A model generated the notes under the pieces. That model was not told where the DNA came from. It ran no database searches and was given only the letters and a program-made list of their open reading frames with translations. From Thermodesulfatator sp. (GTDB taxonomy: Bacteria; Desulfobacterota; Thermodesulfobacteria; Thermodesulfobacteriales; Thermodesulfobacteriaceae), in assembly GCA_027064165.1 (NCBI GenBank), contig JAMOQE010000013.1:1-61974 (forward strand): a DNA stretch of 61,974 nucleotides, written 5' to 3'. The position numbers were made by a program, and so were the translations under genes. Every line of letters begins with the position of its first letter. Within the stretch, counting starts at the first letter, position 1. Of this stretch, positions 25,443-35,193 are shown one piece after another.

Positions 25443-27179
25443 TTAAAAACTAAGGGAATCTTTAAGTAAAAAAAGACACCTTTCTACCTCTTCTTTTTTC
25501 CCAAGTTTCTCAAAAAATTGTAAATTTTCCAAAATTTTTTTTACCTGCAATTTCTTAAGATTGATCTTAATATAACGAATAAGATGAAGGAAAGTCTCCT
25601 CTGGGTTTTCAAAAGGAGGAGAAAAAATGATCTCACTCAAAAATTCCTGAAATTGAGGATCAGGGAAATAGTGCAAATCAACCTGTCCTTCTTTGATTTT
25701 CTGAATTAAAACCTGCACAAAATTACTATAACAGCTCTCTTTCAGTTTGAGAAGGTCTATAAGACCACTTTCTTCAAGTTTCTCAAGATATTCAGGATGA
25801 TTGTATATAAACTGCGCTATTATTTTAAGGCATTCATCTTCTTTCCCTTTCTTTTCTACTTCAAGAGAACCTTCCTCTATTTTCTGCCTTTCTCCTCTTT
25901 TTAATTGCAAAAATCCCCTTCTGATTTCATCTTCTGGAATATCAAGAGCAAAGCTTAGTTCCTTTACAATTTCCTGTTTTAAAAAAGGATCTTCCACTAC
26001 TGAGAAAACATCAAGCACCTCTCTGTAAGCTTTAAGTGGACTTTCGCTAAAAACCGGTTCATAAAAAGCAATAACAAATTCCACAGCACTCTTTTCTCTT
26101 CTGGTAAGCTCTTCTTTCAGACTTTCTGGAGAAGCAAATTTTCTTGCAAAAGAATCCGGATCATCTTCGGAAGGTAGTTCTATACATCTGGGTAAAAGGC
26201 CTTCTTTAAGGAACAGAGAAATTGCTCTTACAGCAGCTTTTTTACCAGCCTGATCTCCATCATAAAGAATAACCCAATTTTCAGAAAACTTTTTAAGTAT
26301 CTTTACATGCCTTTCAGTAAGAGCAGTTCCGCAGGTGGCAGCAATATTTTTTATTTCCTTTTCCCAGAGACTGAGGAAATCAAAGTATCCCTCAACAAGA
26401 TATCCTCTATTTTCTTTTTTAATAAAATCTTTGGAGTGAAATAGCCCATATAAAATTTCGCTTTTTTTATAAACCGGACTATCAGGAGTATTGAGATATT
26501 TAGGCTCTGCCTCAGGAGAAAGAGCCCTTCCTCCAAAACCCACGCACTCCCCTTTTAAGTTAAAAATAGGGAAAATTATTCTATTTCTAAAAAGATCAAG
26601 ATAAGAGCCATCACTGCTTTTTTTGACTATACCAAGAACATCCACTTTCTTAAGGTCCTCAAGAGAAGCCCTCAAGTATCCAGCCACTACCCTACCCTCT
26701 GAAGGAGCAAAGCCTATCATAAACTTTTTAATGGTGGCCTCACTTAACCCCCTATTTTGAAGATACTCTCTTGCCCTGCCTGCTTCTGAATGAGAAAAAA
26801 GGAGATGATGATAATATCTTGCCACTCTGTAGTTTATTTCAACCAGGCTTTTATCAACTTTTTTCTTTTTAAATTCCTTTGGATCAACCTCTATCCCTGC
26901 TTTTTCAGCAAGTTCAAACAGGGCTTCTTTAAAGGTAAGACCTTTGATTTTCATATAAAAAGTGACAACATCTCCCCCGGCTCCACACCCAAAGCACTTA
27001 AAAATCTGTTTCTCCGGACTTACAGTAAAAGAAGGAGTTTTTTCTGAGTGAAAAGGACAGAGACCTACATAATTTCTCCCAACTTTTTTAAGCTTTACAT
27101 AAGAAGATACCAGGTCCACAATGTCATAATACTCTTTTACCTGTTCAAAAAGCTCTTCTAAAGATTTAGAAGAAGGCAT
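25443..27179 (-). CDS. dnaG: DNA primase
   Basis: A 578-residue primase that makes RNA primers at the fork. The N-terminal CHC2 zinc-binding domain has CPFHSEKTPSF and FKCFGCG (about residues 41-66). It is followed by the catalytic core with TOPRIM motifs (EGYFDFLSL and the metal-binding DGDQAGKKA), and a helical C-terminal domain for helicase contact. A 67-bp gap separates it from mutS2 upstream; that gap could hold a weak internal promoter, but no convincing one is seen. No strong Shine-Dalgarno precedes the ATG. Confidence 0.96.
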   Translation of the reverse strand: MPSSKSLEELFEQVKEYYDIVDLVSSYVKLKKVGRNYVGLCPFHSEKTPSFTVSPEKQIFKCFGCGAGGDVVTFYMKIKGLTFKEALFELAEKAGIEVDPKEFKKKKVDKSLVEINYRVARYYHHLLFSHSEAGRAREYLQNRGLSEATIKKFMIGFAPSEGRVVAGYLRASLEDLKKVDVLGIVKKSSDGSYLDLFRNRIIFPIFNLKGECVGFGGRALSPEAEPKYLNTPDSPVYKKSEILYGLFHSKDFIKKENRGYLVEGYFDFLSLWEKEIKNIAATCGTALTERHVKILKKFSENWVILYDGDQAGKKAAVRAISLFLKEGLLPRCIELPSEDDPDSFARKFASPESLKEELTRREKSAVEFVIAFYEPVFSESPLKAYREVLDVFSVVEDPFLKQEIVKELSFALDIPEDEIRRGFLQLKRGERQKIEEGSLEVEKKGKEDECLKIIAQFIYNHPEYLEKLEESGLIDLLKLKESCYSNFVQVLIQKIKEGQVDLHYFPDPQFQEFLSEIIFSPPFENPEETFLHLIRYIKINLKKLQVKKILENLQFFEKLGKKEEVERCLFLLKDSLSF

Positions 27180-27246
27180 ATTGAACTTACCTGAGGTTTA
27201 ATATATTCTTTAACACAGAGTTTAAAAACTTCAACCCCTTTAGATT

Positions 27247-29547
27247 TCAAATAAGGGTAGCCATGTAAACCACAGTAACCCCTGTCCCTCCCTCATGGGG
27301 CGGAGCATATTCAAATTTTTCTACAAGAGGATGTCCTGTAAGATGGCGTCTTATAGCCTCCCTTAATTTTCCGGTTCCATGTCCGTGCACAAGAAGGACC
27401 TTCTTTTTCCCTTCAAGAAAGGCCCTGTTAAGGGCCCTTTCCACCTCCGAAATGGCTTCCTCTACAGTAAGACCAAGAAGCTCAATCCTTGTACTTTCTT
27501 TTTCAAAAATTCTTTCTGAAGAAGAAATTTTAAAAGTATTCCGGCTTTTTTTCTTTGGTTTAGCCTCCTCCACCTTTTTTATTCTTTCTTTTTCCACTTC
27601 AAGCTTTAAATTCCCTGCTTTTATCTCGCAAATTTTGCCTTTTATTCTCACTATCTCCCCTTGTATCCCCAGACCCGGGATAAAAACCCGGTCTCCTTCT
27701 CTTAAGAAGTGCTCTTGAGACTGTTTCTCAAGTAGCATCCTTTCAGAAAATTCTTGGGAAAGCCGGGATAGCTTTTCCCTTAACTTTTTTTCACTTTTTG
27801 GCGAGGTTTGAACCTGTTTTAATAAGCTATTCATCTTTTCACGATATTCTTCAATTAATTCTCTCACTTTTTCTCTCTTTTCTTTTTCAAGCTCTTCTTT
27901 TTCAGAAAGGAGCTTTTCTTCCTTCTTTTTCAAGGCTTCTTCAAGTTCTTTTAAAGACTCTTCGTGCTTTTTTAACTTTTCTCTCTCTCTGGCAATTACC
28001 CTTGTTAGCTGCCAATACTCTTTATCTTTGAGAAACGCTTCTGCCCTTTTGAGAACTTCTTCTGAAATGCCTATCTTTCTGGCAAGTTCAAAGGCAAAGG
28101 ATTCTCCCCATCTGCCATAAGAAAGTTTATAAAGTGGTTCAAGCCTTTCTGTATCGTATTCCATGCTGGCAAGCTCAAGGCCTGAAAGTTTGACAGCAAA
28201 AAGCTTTAGCTGCTGGGAATGGGTGGTAATTACCACTTTAGAACCTCTTTCAAGTAAAACCGAAACAATTCCTGCCACAAGGGCACTCCCTTCCTCAGGA
28301 TTGGTGCCTTTTCCCGGTTCATCAAGAAGAACTAAGGAGTTTTCATCGGCATTTTCCACAATTTTTTTGAGGTTCTTTAAATGAGAAGAAAAGGAGGACT
28401 CTCCTTCCAGCAGATCCTGTTCATCACCAAGATCCACAAACACTTTGTTAAACACAGGAACTTCTGCTTTTCTGGCTGGAACAAGAAAACCTGATTGTGC
28501 CATAAGGCTGAGAAGTCCTATTGTTTTGAGGCTAACAGTCTTTCCTCCCAAATTAGGCCCTGAAATAAGGAGCCCTTTTTTTATCAAAAAATCATTGGCA
28601 ACTGGCCGTCTCCCTTTGTTTTCTTTATAAGCAAGATAAAGAAGAGGATGAATAGCTTCCTTAAAATATATTTCTCCATCCTTTAATACAGGCATTATTC
28701 CATTGTATTCTCTCCCAAGTTGTGCCCTTGCCAGAGCAAATTCAAACCGCATAAACTCTTTTTCCATTTCAAGAAAATAAGCTTCTTTTTCTTCAAATTC
28801 CCCGGTAAGCTCCTTTAAAATTTTTATTATTTCTCTTTCTTCTTGCCATTTTAATTCTTCCAGATCATTGGCAAGAGAGATTATTTCAGCAGGTTCAATA
28901 AAAGCCGTGGCTCCACTTGAGGAGACTTCGTGAAGGATTCCCCTTACTTTGTTTTTATATTCTATTTTTACCGGCAAAACATAACGCTCAGCCCTTTGAG
29001 TAATTATAGGCTCTCTTAAGTAACCTTTTTTAAATAATCTATCCTTTATTACTTCAAGCCTTTTCCACAAATTTTCCTGCAGTTCTCTAATTCTCCTTCT
29101 AATAGCATAAAGCTGAAAAGAAGCCCGATCTCTTACTTCACCTGCTTCACAGTTTATTACTTCTTCAAGCCTTTCTTCAAGAAAATCCACTTCAGAAAAT
29201 ACTTCTTTAAGCCTTAGAAAGGGAGAATTTTCTAAATAAGGGAGAATAATTCTTACTGAAATGAACCAGGGTTTAAACCTAGCAAGTTCGGCAGGAAGAA
29301 AAAAACCGCGTTTCTTTTGCTTAAAAAAGAGCTTTTCTATGGAATTGAGCTCTGGAAAGGAAAATTCAATTTTTTTCTTAAAAAGCTCTAAAACAAAGAG
29401 GGTCTCCCTCTGTAAAATACCTGCTTGAAACTTTTCATAAGGAGGAGCAAAGGACTTAAACTCCTCCTTTGCTTTCTCAGAAAACAAAAATTGGGAAGCG
29501 TAATTTAAAAATTTGTACCAATCTAATTTTTCAAGAGCAAGTTTCAA
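27247..29547 (-). CDS. mutS2: MutS2 ATPase/endonuclease
   Basis: A 766-residue MutS2. A clamp-like helical region is followed by the MutS ATPase with Walker A GPNLGGKT, Walker B LLDEPGKGTNPEEG, a long coiled coil (about 510-610), a KOW-like segment, and a C-terminal Smr domain (about 690-766) with VLLVHGHGTGKL. MutS2 lacks the mismatch-binding domain of MutS. It is tied to suppression of recombination and, in Bacillus, to rescue of collided ribosomes. Its position between rpsU and dnaG, 2 bp after rpsU, is unusual for this operon. Confidence 0.95.
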   Translation of the reverse strand: MKLALEKLDWYKFLNYASQFLFSEKAKEEFKSFAPPYEKFQAGILQRETLFVLELFKKKIEFSFPELNSIEKLFFKQKKRGFFLPAELARFKPWFISVRIILPYLENSPFLRLKEVFSEVDFLEERLEEVINCEAGEVRDRASFQLYAIRRRIRELQENLWKRLEVIKDRLFKKGYLREPIITQRAERYVLPVKIEYKNKVRGILHEVSSSGATAFIEPAEIISLANDLEELKWQEEREIIKILKELTGEFEEKEAYFLEMEKEFMRFEFALARAQLGREYNGIMPVLKDGEIYFKEAIHPLLYLAYKENKGRRPVANDFLIKKGLLISGPNLGGKTVSLKTIGLLSLMAQSGFLVPARKAEVPVFNKVFVDLGDEQDLLEGESSFSSHLKNLKKIVENADENSLVLLDEPGKGTNPEEGSALVAGIVSVLLERGSKVVITTHSQQLKLFAVKLSGLELASMEYDTERLEPLYKLSYGRWGESFAFELARKIGISEEVLKRAEAFLKDKEYWQLTRVIAREREKLKKHEESLKELEEALKKKEEKLLSEKEELEKEKREKVRELIEEYREKMNSLLKQVQTSPKSEKKLREKLSRLSQEFSERMLLEKQSQEHFLREGDRVFIPGLGIQGEIVRIKGKICEIKAGNLKLEVEKERIKKVEEAKPKKKSRNTFKISSSERIFEKESTRIELLGLTVEEAISEVERALNRAFLEGKKKVLLVHGHGTGKLREAIRRHLTGHPLVEKFEYAPPHEGGTGVTVVYMATLI

Positions 29548-29549
29548 GG

Positions 29550-29759
29550 TTAATCTTTCATGCGCTGCTGAAGTTTTTTCAGCTTTTTAAGAAGCTTCTT
29601 CCTTGCAGCCTGCCTTTTCTTCCTTCTCCTTACCCCGGGTTTTTCATAAAATTCCCTTTTTTTCACTTCAGAAAGAATTTTGGTTTTTTCAACAAGCCTT
29701 TTAAACCTCTTTAAAGCCTGCTCAAAAGATTCTCCTTCCCTTACAACTATTCCAGCCAA
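29550..29759 (-). CDS. rpsU: Ribosomal protein S21
   Basis: A 69-residue, very basic small-subunit protein that heads the macromolecular-synthesis operon. It has the family pattern [16 protein letters not shown] and [17 protein letters not shown]. The start is a TTG at 29759 preceded by aaaggaggg at suitable distance. It lies directly behind the predicted promoter at 29793-29821. Confidence 0.94.
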   Translation of the reverse strand: MAGIVVREGESFEQALKRFKRLVEKTKILSEVKKREFYEKPGVRRRKKRQAARKKLLKKLKKLQQRMKD

Positions 29760-29792
29760 AAGGAACTCCCTCCTTTCAAAATTTTTTGCATA

Positions 29793-29821
29793 AGCCTACC
29801 ATCTTTTCTCCTTTTTGTCAA
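29793..29821 (-). promoter_or_regulatory. Promoter of rpsU-mutS2-dnaG-rpoD-ahbAB
   Basis: On the minus strand TTGACA (29816-29821) and TAGGCT (29793-29798) are 17 bp apart. The start would be near 29786, about 27 bases before the rpsU TTG. It is back to back with the polA promoter. Confidence 0.55.
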
Positions 29822-29831
29822 GTCAAAATAT

Positions 29832-29859
29832 TTGCTCACTTTTAGAGCTGGAGTAAAAT
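29832..29859 (+). promoter_or_regulatory. Possible promoter of polA
   Basis: TTGCTC (29832-29837) and TAAAAT (29854-29859) are separated by 16 bp, followed by a strong Shine-Dalgarno (aaaggagg, 29871-29878) and the polA ATG at 29883. Confidence 0.4.
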
Positions 29860-29882
29860 AAGGAGTTTAAAAAGGAGGACAC

Positions 29883-32426
29883 ATGAATAACTCTTTTGCC
29901 GTACTCATAGACGGAAGCTCTTTTATTTATAGGGCTTATTATGCCATTCCTGGCTATCTCTCCACAAGTAAGGGCTTCCCCACAAAAGCTATCTTTGGCA
30001 TCACCCAGATGCTTCTGAAAATACTCAAGGAAAAGGATCCTAAAATAATAGTCTGGTTTGCAGATGAGGCTGAGCCCACTTTTAGACACAAGGAGTTTAA
30101 AGATTACAAAGCAAATCGTCCACCCATGCCAGATGACCTGAAAGTCCAACTACCTTACATAAAAAAAATTGTCCAGCTCCTTGGCGTTCCGTGGATTTCC
30201 TACCCTGGATACGAAGCTGATGATCTTATTGCCACTTTTATCAAAACCTTTGCCATTCCTTCAATAATAGTGGCAGGAGACAGGGATCTCTATACCCTTA
30301 TAAACAGAGAGGTACTTATTTACGATCCCGTAAGAGAAAAGCTACTTGACCTCCGCGAGTTTGAAAAAAAATATGGATTTCCTCCTGCAAAATATCCAGA
30401 ATTCAGGGCTTTGACAGGAGACAAAAGTGACAATATTCCCGGGGTACCCGGCATTGGAGAAAAAACAGCCCAGAAGCTTCTTATCAAATTTGGCTCACTT
30501 GAAGGCATTTTTGAAAATCTTGAAAAAGTCTCCCCGGCAAGGATAAGAAAAGCCCTTAAAGACCATAAAGAGCAGGTTTTTCAAAACTTAAAATTAATTA
30601 CTTTAAATACCTCTGCCCCCCTTCCTTCAAAAGAGCTCTCTTTTTATTACAAAAAACCAGCTAACATAATAGAATTAAGAACAATCTTCAAAGAACTGGA
30701 ATTTAAAAAATTTTTAAAAGAACTGGAGGTTGAGAAAAAGCTTGAGTTTAAGGAAGTAAAAATTTTAGATCCAGCCAAACTAAAAAATCTTTCTGTAGCT
30801 ATTTATATTAAAGACTTGGACGGGAATTTAAAGCTTTTTGATGTAAAAGAGCCTCAGGTTTTTATAGGAATTTCAGAAAGAGAAGTCTTTAAAATTTCTC
30901 TTTCTAAACTAAGCCATTATTTAGATGAAAAAGAAAAAAATACACCCCTTTTCGTCCATGATTATAAGAGGCTAAAAAAACTCTATGGCTTTAGCAGCAA
31001 AAGGAAAATTCTTGACACAAAGCTTGCCGCCTATCTCCTTAATCCCGGAAAAAAAGACTACTCACTGGAAACCCTTCTTAATGAAGAGCTGGATATAAAG
31101 GCAGGTAAGGAAGAGGAAAAGGTTATAGGCCTTTATATCCTGGGGAAAACGCTCAAACAAAGGCTTGAAGAAGAGGGACTATGGGAATGGGAATGGAAAG
31201 TTGAGGCCCCTTTATCAGAAGTGCTTGCTGAAATGGAAAAATGGGGGATAAAGATTGATGTAGATTATGTAAGGATCCTATCAGAAGAATTTCAGCAAAG
31301 ACTAAAACAACTTGAAGAAAAGATGTATGCTATCTCGGGCACGAAGTTTAATCCCCGCTCCTCTCAGGAAATTGCCAGAATTTTGTTTTTTAAATTGAAT
31401 CTTCCTAAAATTAAGAAAACTCCCAGGAGTCAGCTTCCCTCCACAGATGCTGAAGTGCTACAAGAACTTTCAAAACTCCACCCTCTGCCAGCCATTCTCC
31501 TTGAATATCGTTCCATCTATAAGCTTAAAAGCACCTACCTTGATCCCTTTTTAAAACTTGCTTCAACCGGTGACCACAGAATTCACACAGAATTCAATCA
31601 AACCGGTACAGCCACAGGGAGGCTCAGCTCCCAGAATCCCAACCTGCAAAATATTCCTATAAAAGGCGAAGAAGGTCCAAAAATAAGAAGGGTATTTATA
31701 GCTGAAAAAGGCTGGGTCCTTGTAAGCGTGGATTATTCCCAAATTGAGCTTCGGCTATTAGCCCATTTTTCTCATGATGAAAACCTCCTTAGGGCCTTTG
31801 AAAGAGGAGAAGACATCCATGCCTTTACTGCCTCTGAAATTTTTGGTGTGCCCATAGACAAGGTTACGCGAGATATGAGAAGGCTCAGCAAGGCCATAAA
31901 CTTTGGCATAGCCTATGGTATGAGTGCTTATGGACTGAGCAAGGAGCTCAAAATAAGCAAAAAAGAAGCCGAAACTTTTATTGAAAAGTACTTTCATAGA
32001 TACCCCGGAATTAAAAATTACATTGAAGAAACAATTAACTTTGCCAGAGAGCACGGCTTTGTGAAAACCATTACCGGAAGAAAAAGATATATCCCCGAGC
32101 TGAAAAGTAACAACTATAGTATAAGAGAAATGGGGAAAAGGATTGCGGTAAATACTCCTATTCAGGGTTCAGCTGCGGATTTAATCAAGTCTGCCATGGT
32201 TGGCCTTTTCAGAAAAATCAAAGAAATGGGCTTAAAAACCAGAATTTTATTGCAGGTACACGACGAGCTTCTCCTTGAAGTGCCTGAGGAGGAAAAGGAA
32301 AAAGTACTTCCTCTGATAAAAGAAACAATGGAAAATCCCTTTGAATCTGCAGGAATAAACATAAAACTCAATGTGCCTATAAAAGTAAATCTCGCTGCGG
32401 GTAAAAACTGGGCAGAGTGCAAATAA
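29883..32426 (+). CDS. polA: DNA polymerase I
   Basis: An 847-residue family A polymerase for Okazaki fragment maturation and repair. The 5'-3' nuclease domain (1-290) has GDKSDNIPGVPGIGEKTA. The middle domain (about 300-440) keeps the fold (ILDTKLAAYLLNP) but lacks the DxE metal-binding motif of active 3'-5' exonucleases, so proofreading is probably lost, as in Taq. The polymerase domain has motif A DYSQIELRLLAHFS, motif B RRLSKAINFGIAYGMS and motif C VHDELLLEVP. It is followed after 3 bp by a pseudouridine synthase gene. Confidence 0.97.
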   Translation: MNNSFAVLIDGSSFIYRAYYAIPGYLSTSKGFPTKAIFGITQMLLKILKEKDPKIIVWFADEAEPTFRHKEFKDYKANRPPMPDDLKVQLPYIKKIVQLLGVPWISYPGYEADDLIATFIKTFAIPSIIVAGDRDLYTLINREVLIYDPVREKLLDLREFEKKYGFPPAKYPEFRALTGDKSDNIPGVPGIGEKTAQKLLIKFGSLEGIFENLEKVSPARIRKALKDHKEQVFQNLKLITLNTSAPLPSKELSFYYKKPANIIELRTIFKELEFKKFLKELEVEKKLEFKEVKILDPAKLKNLSVAIYIKDLDGNLKLFDVKEPQVFIGISEREVFKISLSKLSHYLDEKEKNTPLFVHDYKRLKKLYGFSSKRKILDTKLAAYLLNPGKKDYSLETLLNEELDIKAGKEEEKVIGLYILGKTLKQRLEEEGLWEWEWKVEAPLSEVLAEMEKWGIKIDVDYVRILSEEFQQRLKQLEEKMYAISGTKFNPRSSQEIARILFFKLNLPKIKKTPRSQLPSTDAEVLQELSKLHPLPAILLEYRSIYKLKSTYLDPFLKLASTGDHRIHTEFNQTGTATGRLSSQNPNLQNIPIKGEEGPKIRRVFIAEKGWVLVSVDYSQIELRLLAHFSHDENLLRAFERGEDIHAFTASEIFGVPIDKVTRDMRRLSKAINFGIAYGMSAYGLSKELKISKKEAETFIEKYFHRYPGIKNYIEETINFAREHGFVKTITGRKRYIPELKSNNYSIREMGKRIAVNTPIQGSAADLIKSAMVGLFRKIKEMGLKTRILLQVHDELLLEVPEEEKEKVLPLIKETMENPFESAGINIKLNVPIKVNLAAGKNWAECK

Positions 32427-32429
32427 ATC

Positions 32430-33146
32430 ATGGAAAGGCTTGATAAAATTCTTGCAAATTATGGTATTGGAAGCAGAAAAGAAGTCTCAAAACTTATAAG
32501 AAAAAAAGGAGTAAAAGTAAACGGAGTTTTAACAAAAGATCCAGGCCTAAAGGTGAATCCAGATGAGATAGTGATTGAACTGGAAGATGGGCAGATTATA
32601 AGGCCATCCAATCATTTCTACTATAAGTTTTACAAACCAAAAGGCTACCTAACTTCAACGAGAGACAGATTCCCCACCATAATGGAACTTCTTCCTGAAG
32701 ACTTGCCAGGCAAAAAAAGACTTTTTCCAGCAGGAAGGCTTGATAAAGATGCAGAAGGTCTTATTCTTCTCACCACAGATGGGGAGCTTGCCCATAGAAT
32801 AACTCATCCCAGATGGAAATTACCTAAATTATACCAAGTAAAAATTGAAACACCCCTCTCAGAGGGCTGGATTAAAACGCTGGAAAAGGGCATTGAATTA
32901 AAAGAGGGAAAAACTCTTCCCTGCAAAATTAAACCTCTTAATCAAGAAAGGACGGAACTCCTTGTAGAAGTCTATGAGGGAAGGTATCATCTGCTGAAAA
33001 GGATGTTTGCTAAAGCCGGAACCAGGGTTTTAAACATCAAAAGGCTTGCTATTGGAAAAATAGAGCTTGAAGATATGAAAGAAGGAGAAGTAAGAGCACT
33101 TAGCCCTGAAGAGCTTCACCTTCTCCGCAGGGAAGTTTCACTATAA
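32430..33146 (+). CDS. Ribosomal RNA pseudouridine synthase, RsuA/RluB family
   Basis: A 238-residue enzyme converting a uridine in rRNA to pseudouridine. An N-terminal S4 RNA-binding domain (1-60) is followed by the catalytic domain with GRLDKDAEGLILLTTDGEL, where the Asp of GRLD is the nucleophile. The family includes RsuA (16S U516) and RluB/E/F (23S); the target is not certain here. It starts 3 bp after polA. Its last 47 bp overlap the 3' end of the convergent kinase gene. Confidence 0.92.
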   Translation: MERLDKILANYGIGSRKEVSKLIRKKGVKVNGVLTKDPGLKVNPDEIVIELEDGQIIRPSNHFYYKFYKPKGYLTSTRDRFPTIMELLPEDLPGKKRLFPAGRLDKDAEGLILLTTDGELAHRITHPRWKLPKLYQVKIETPLSEGWIKTLEKGIELKEGKTLPCKIKPLNQERTELLVEVYEGRYHLLKRMFAKAGTRVLNIKRLAIGKIELEDMKEGEVRALSPEELHLLRREVSL

Positions 33147-35193
33147 ACTTTGTACCTTTTTCAGCCGGTTTTTCCACTTCTATCTCACCACCATGAAGTC
33201 TTACAATAGAATAGACCATAATAAGACCGGTGCCTGCTTCTTTGAGCTCCATAATATCACCTTTTTTTAATTTTTCCATTAGCTCATCTGGAAGCCCTTC
33301 TCCTTCGTCTTCCACCACTACAATGGCTCTATTGTTCTCTTTAAAAAGGCTGATTTTTACCCTCCCTTCTCCATTCATTGCCTTGACAGCGTTATCAATC
33401 AGATTTATCCACACCCTTTTTAATTGAAAGGGATCGGCAACACAAATTATATCTTCGCCTTCCATCAAAAACTTCACTTCTGGATAGGAAAGTTCGTAAA
33501 GAGAAACTGCTTCTTTTATGTTTTCTTTAAGAGAAATTTTTCTAAATTTTGGCTCACTTTTTCTTGAAAAATAGTAAAAATCCGAAGCAAGCCTGCGAAG
33601 CTCTTCTACATAGTTCTCAATCGTCCGGGTGGTTTTGTAGAGGATTTCTCTTTGAGACTCCTCAAGATAAGGCTCCAGTTTTCTTCTTAATCTTTGAATA
33701 GAAAGCTGAATAGGGGTTAATGGATTTTTTATCTCGTGAGCCACCCTTGTAGCCACATCTTTCCAGATGGACAGTTTTTTTAGATTTTCTTTCTCTTCAA
33801 GGTTTTCAAAAATAAGAAAATAGGCTTCTCCCTTAAAAATTTTTATCTTTGAAGCAAAAAGCCCTATATAAAAGGATGAACCATTGCGAGATAAACGATA
33901 ATTTTTATATACAGTTTCCTGCAGTTTGAGGGAACTGATTATCCTCTGCACTTCAAGCTCTTTGAGGAGTTCTTCTATTTCTGAAAACCCAAGAAGTTTG
34001 AGAAATTCTTCCATCATTTTATTGACATACTCCACTTTATTATCAAGCCCAAGGATCACTATCCCAACAGGAAGATGATTGAGAATTGAGCGTAAGTATT
34101 CATTGTATTGCTGCATTTCTTCTTCATACTGCTTTATCTTTTGAACCATTTCTTTAAAGGACTTTACAAGAATGCCTATTTCATCATTGGTAAGAGGTGT
34201 GGAGGATATACCTTCTATCTGATAATCTTTTCTGGAAATTTTTTGTGTGGCAAGAATAAGCCCCTGAAGGGGCTCTGTAAGGTTTCTTGCAATTTTACTT
34301 CCTACCCAGACTCCTATAAACACAATGAGAAGCAAAATAAGAGCAAGAGAGAGTATCAAAAATGCATTGAAAATTTTATAAAATCTCTTTTCTGCCCCCT
34401 TTTTGTAAGCATTTATCTCATCAAAGTCAAGCAGCTTCCCCACAGCAAGGATCCAGGGACGGCCATATCTATCCTTTGTTGGTATAAAAACTCTTACAAG
34501 GGTCTTATCACCCAGAATTGAAATCTGAGACTGGGGAGTACCTTCCTTTTTTATCTTTTCCAGAATTGAAGGAGGAATCCCCAGATTTCTGAGACTGTCA
34601 AGGGAATACGTCTTCTCTTCAGGATCTCCCTTATAACTATAAACTTCTATGGAATCAAGGTCAGAGAAATATCTGTAATGTTCCCTTAAATAACGACTTC
34701 TTATTCTTTTTGTTTTGGAAATATATTCGTCAATGATTTTATGGCCCTTTGCCATAAGTTCTCTTTCTATATCTCTGTAATAGTCTTCAATTGTCATAAA
34801 ATTAGCAACAATCTTATCTTCCAAAAACTCTCTGAACCAGTAGTCCACACTTTTTTTGAGAAAAAAGAAGCTTCCCATTGTTAATACTAATGAAGGAAAA
34901 AGAATGGAAAGAAGATATGTGGAAAAAAGTTTAAATTTCAGGCTTTTTGACACCTGTTTTATATTTAATTGCCAGAAAATTTTAAAAAGATATCTAAAAA
35001 TAAAGTAAAGTAAAAGCAAAATAAGAATAAAATCAATCTGAAGCGCCAGAAAAAGAAAAAAATTTCTCTGAAAAACGCTGAAAAATGGAATTTCAAAATA
35101 ATTAAACTCAATAAAAAGAAAAACAAATACCAGAAACAAAAAGAGTAAAAATGACTTCTTTTTAAACTCTTTAAAAAATTTTACTCTGGGCAT
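33100..35193 (-). CDS. ntrY: NtrY-type membrane sensor histidine kinase
   Basis: A 697-residue kinase. Three membrane helices in the first 115 residues and a fourth near 280-305 enclose an extracytoplasmic sensing domain. HAMP, PAS (about 365-470), HisKA with VAHEIKNPLTPIQ and an HATPase domain (NLIDNAVKAMNG, DEGEGLPDEL, GTGLIMVYSIVRLHGG) follow. This is the layout of NtrY, which senses nitrogen or redox conditions in proteobacteria. The usual response regulator NtrX is not next to it, so the partner lies elsewhere. The start overlaps the DUF4390 gene by 23 bp. Confidence 0.92.
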   Translation of the reverse strand: MPRVKFFKEFKKKSFLLFLFLVFVFLFIEFNYFEIPFFSVFQRNFFLFLALQIDFILILLLLYFIFRYLFKIFWQLNIKQVSKSLKFKLFSTYLLSILFPSLVLTMGSFFFLKKSVDYWFREFLEDKIVANFMTIEDYYRDIERELMAKGHKIIDEYISKTKRIRSRYLREHYRYFSDLDSIEVYSYKGDPEEKTYSLDSLRNLGIPPSILEKIKKEGTPQSQISILGDKTLVRVFIPTKDRYGRPWILAVGKLLDFDEINAYKKGAEKRFYKIFNAFLILSLALILLLIVFIGVWVGSKIARNLTEPLQGLILATQKISRKDYQIEGISSTPLTNDEIGILVKSFKEMVQKIKQYEEEMQQYNEYLRSILNHLPVGIVILGLDNKVEYVNKMMEEFLKLLGFSEIEELLKELEVQRIISSLKLQETVYKNYRLSRNGSSFYIGLFASKIKIFKGEAYFLIFENLEEKENLKKLSIWKDVATRVAHEIKNPLTPIQLSIQRLRRKLEPYLEESQREILYKTTRTIENYVEELRRLASDFYYFSRKSEPKFRKISLKENIKEAVSLYELSYPEVKFLMEGEDIICVADPFQLKRVWINLIDNAVKAMNGEGRVKISLFKENNRAIVVVEDEGEGLPDELMEKLKKGDIMELKEAGTGLIMVYSIVRLHGGEIEVEKPAEKGTKFIVKLPCGEGEALQG

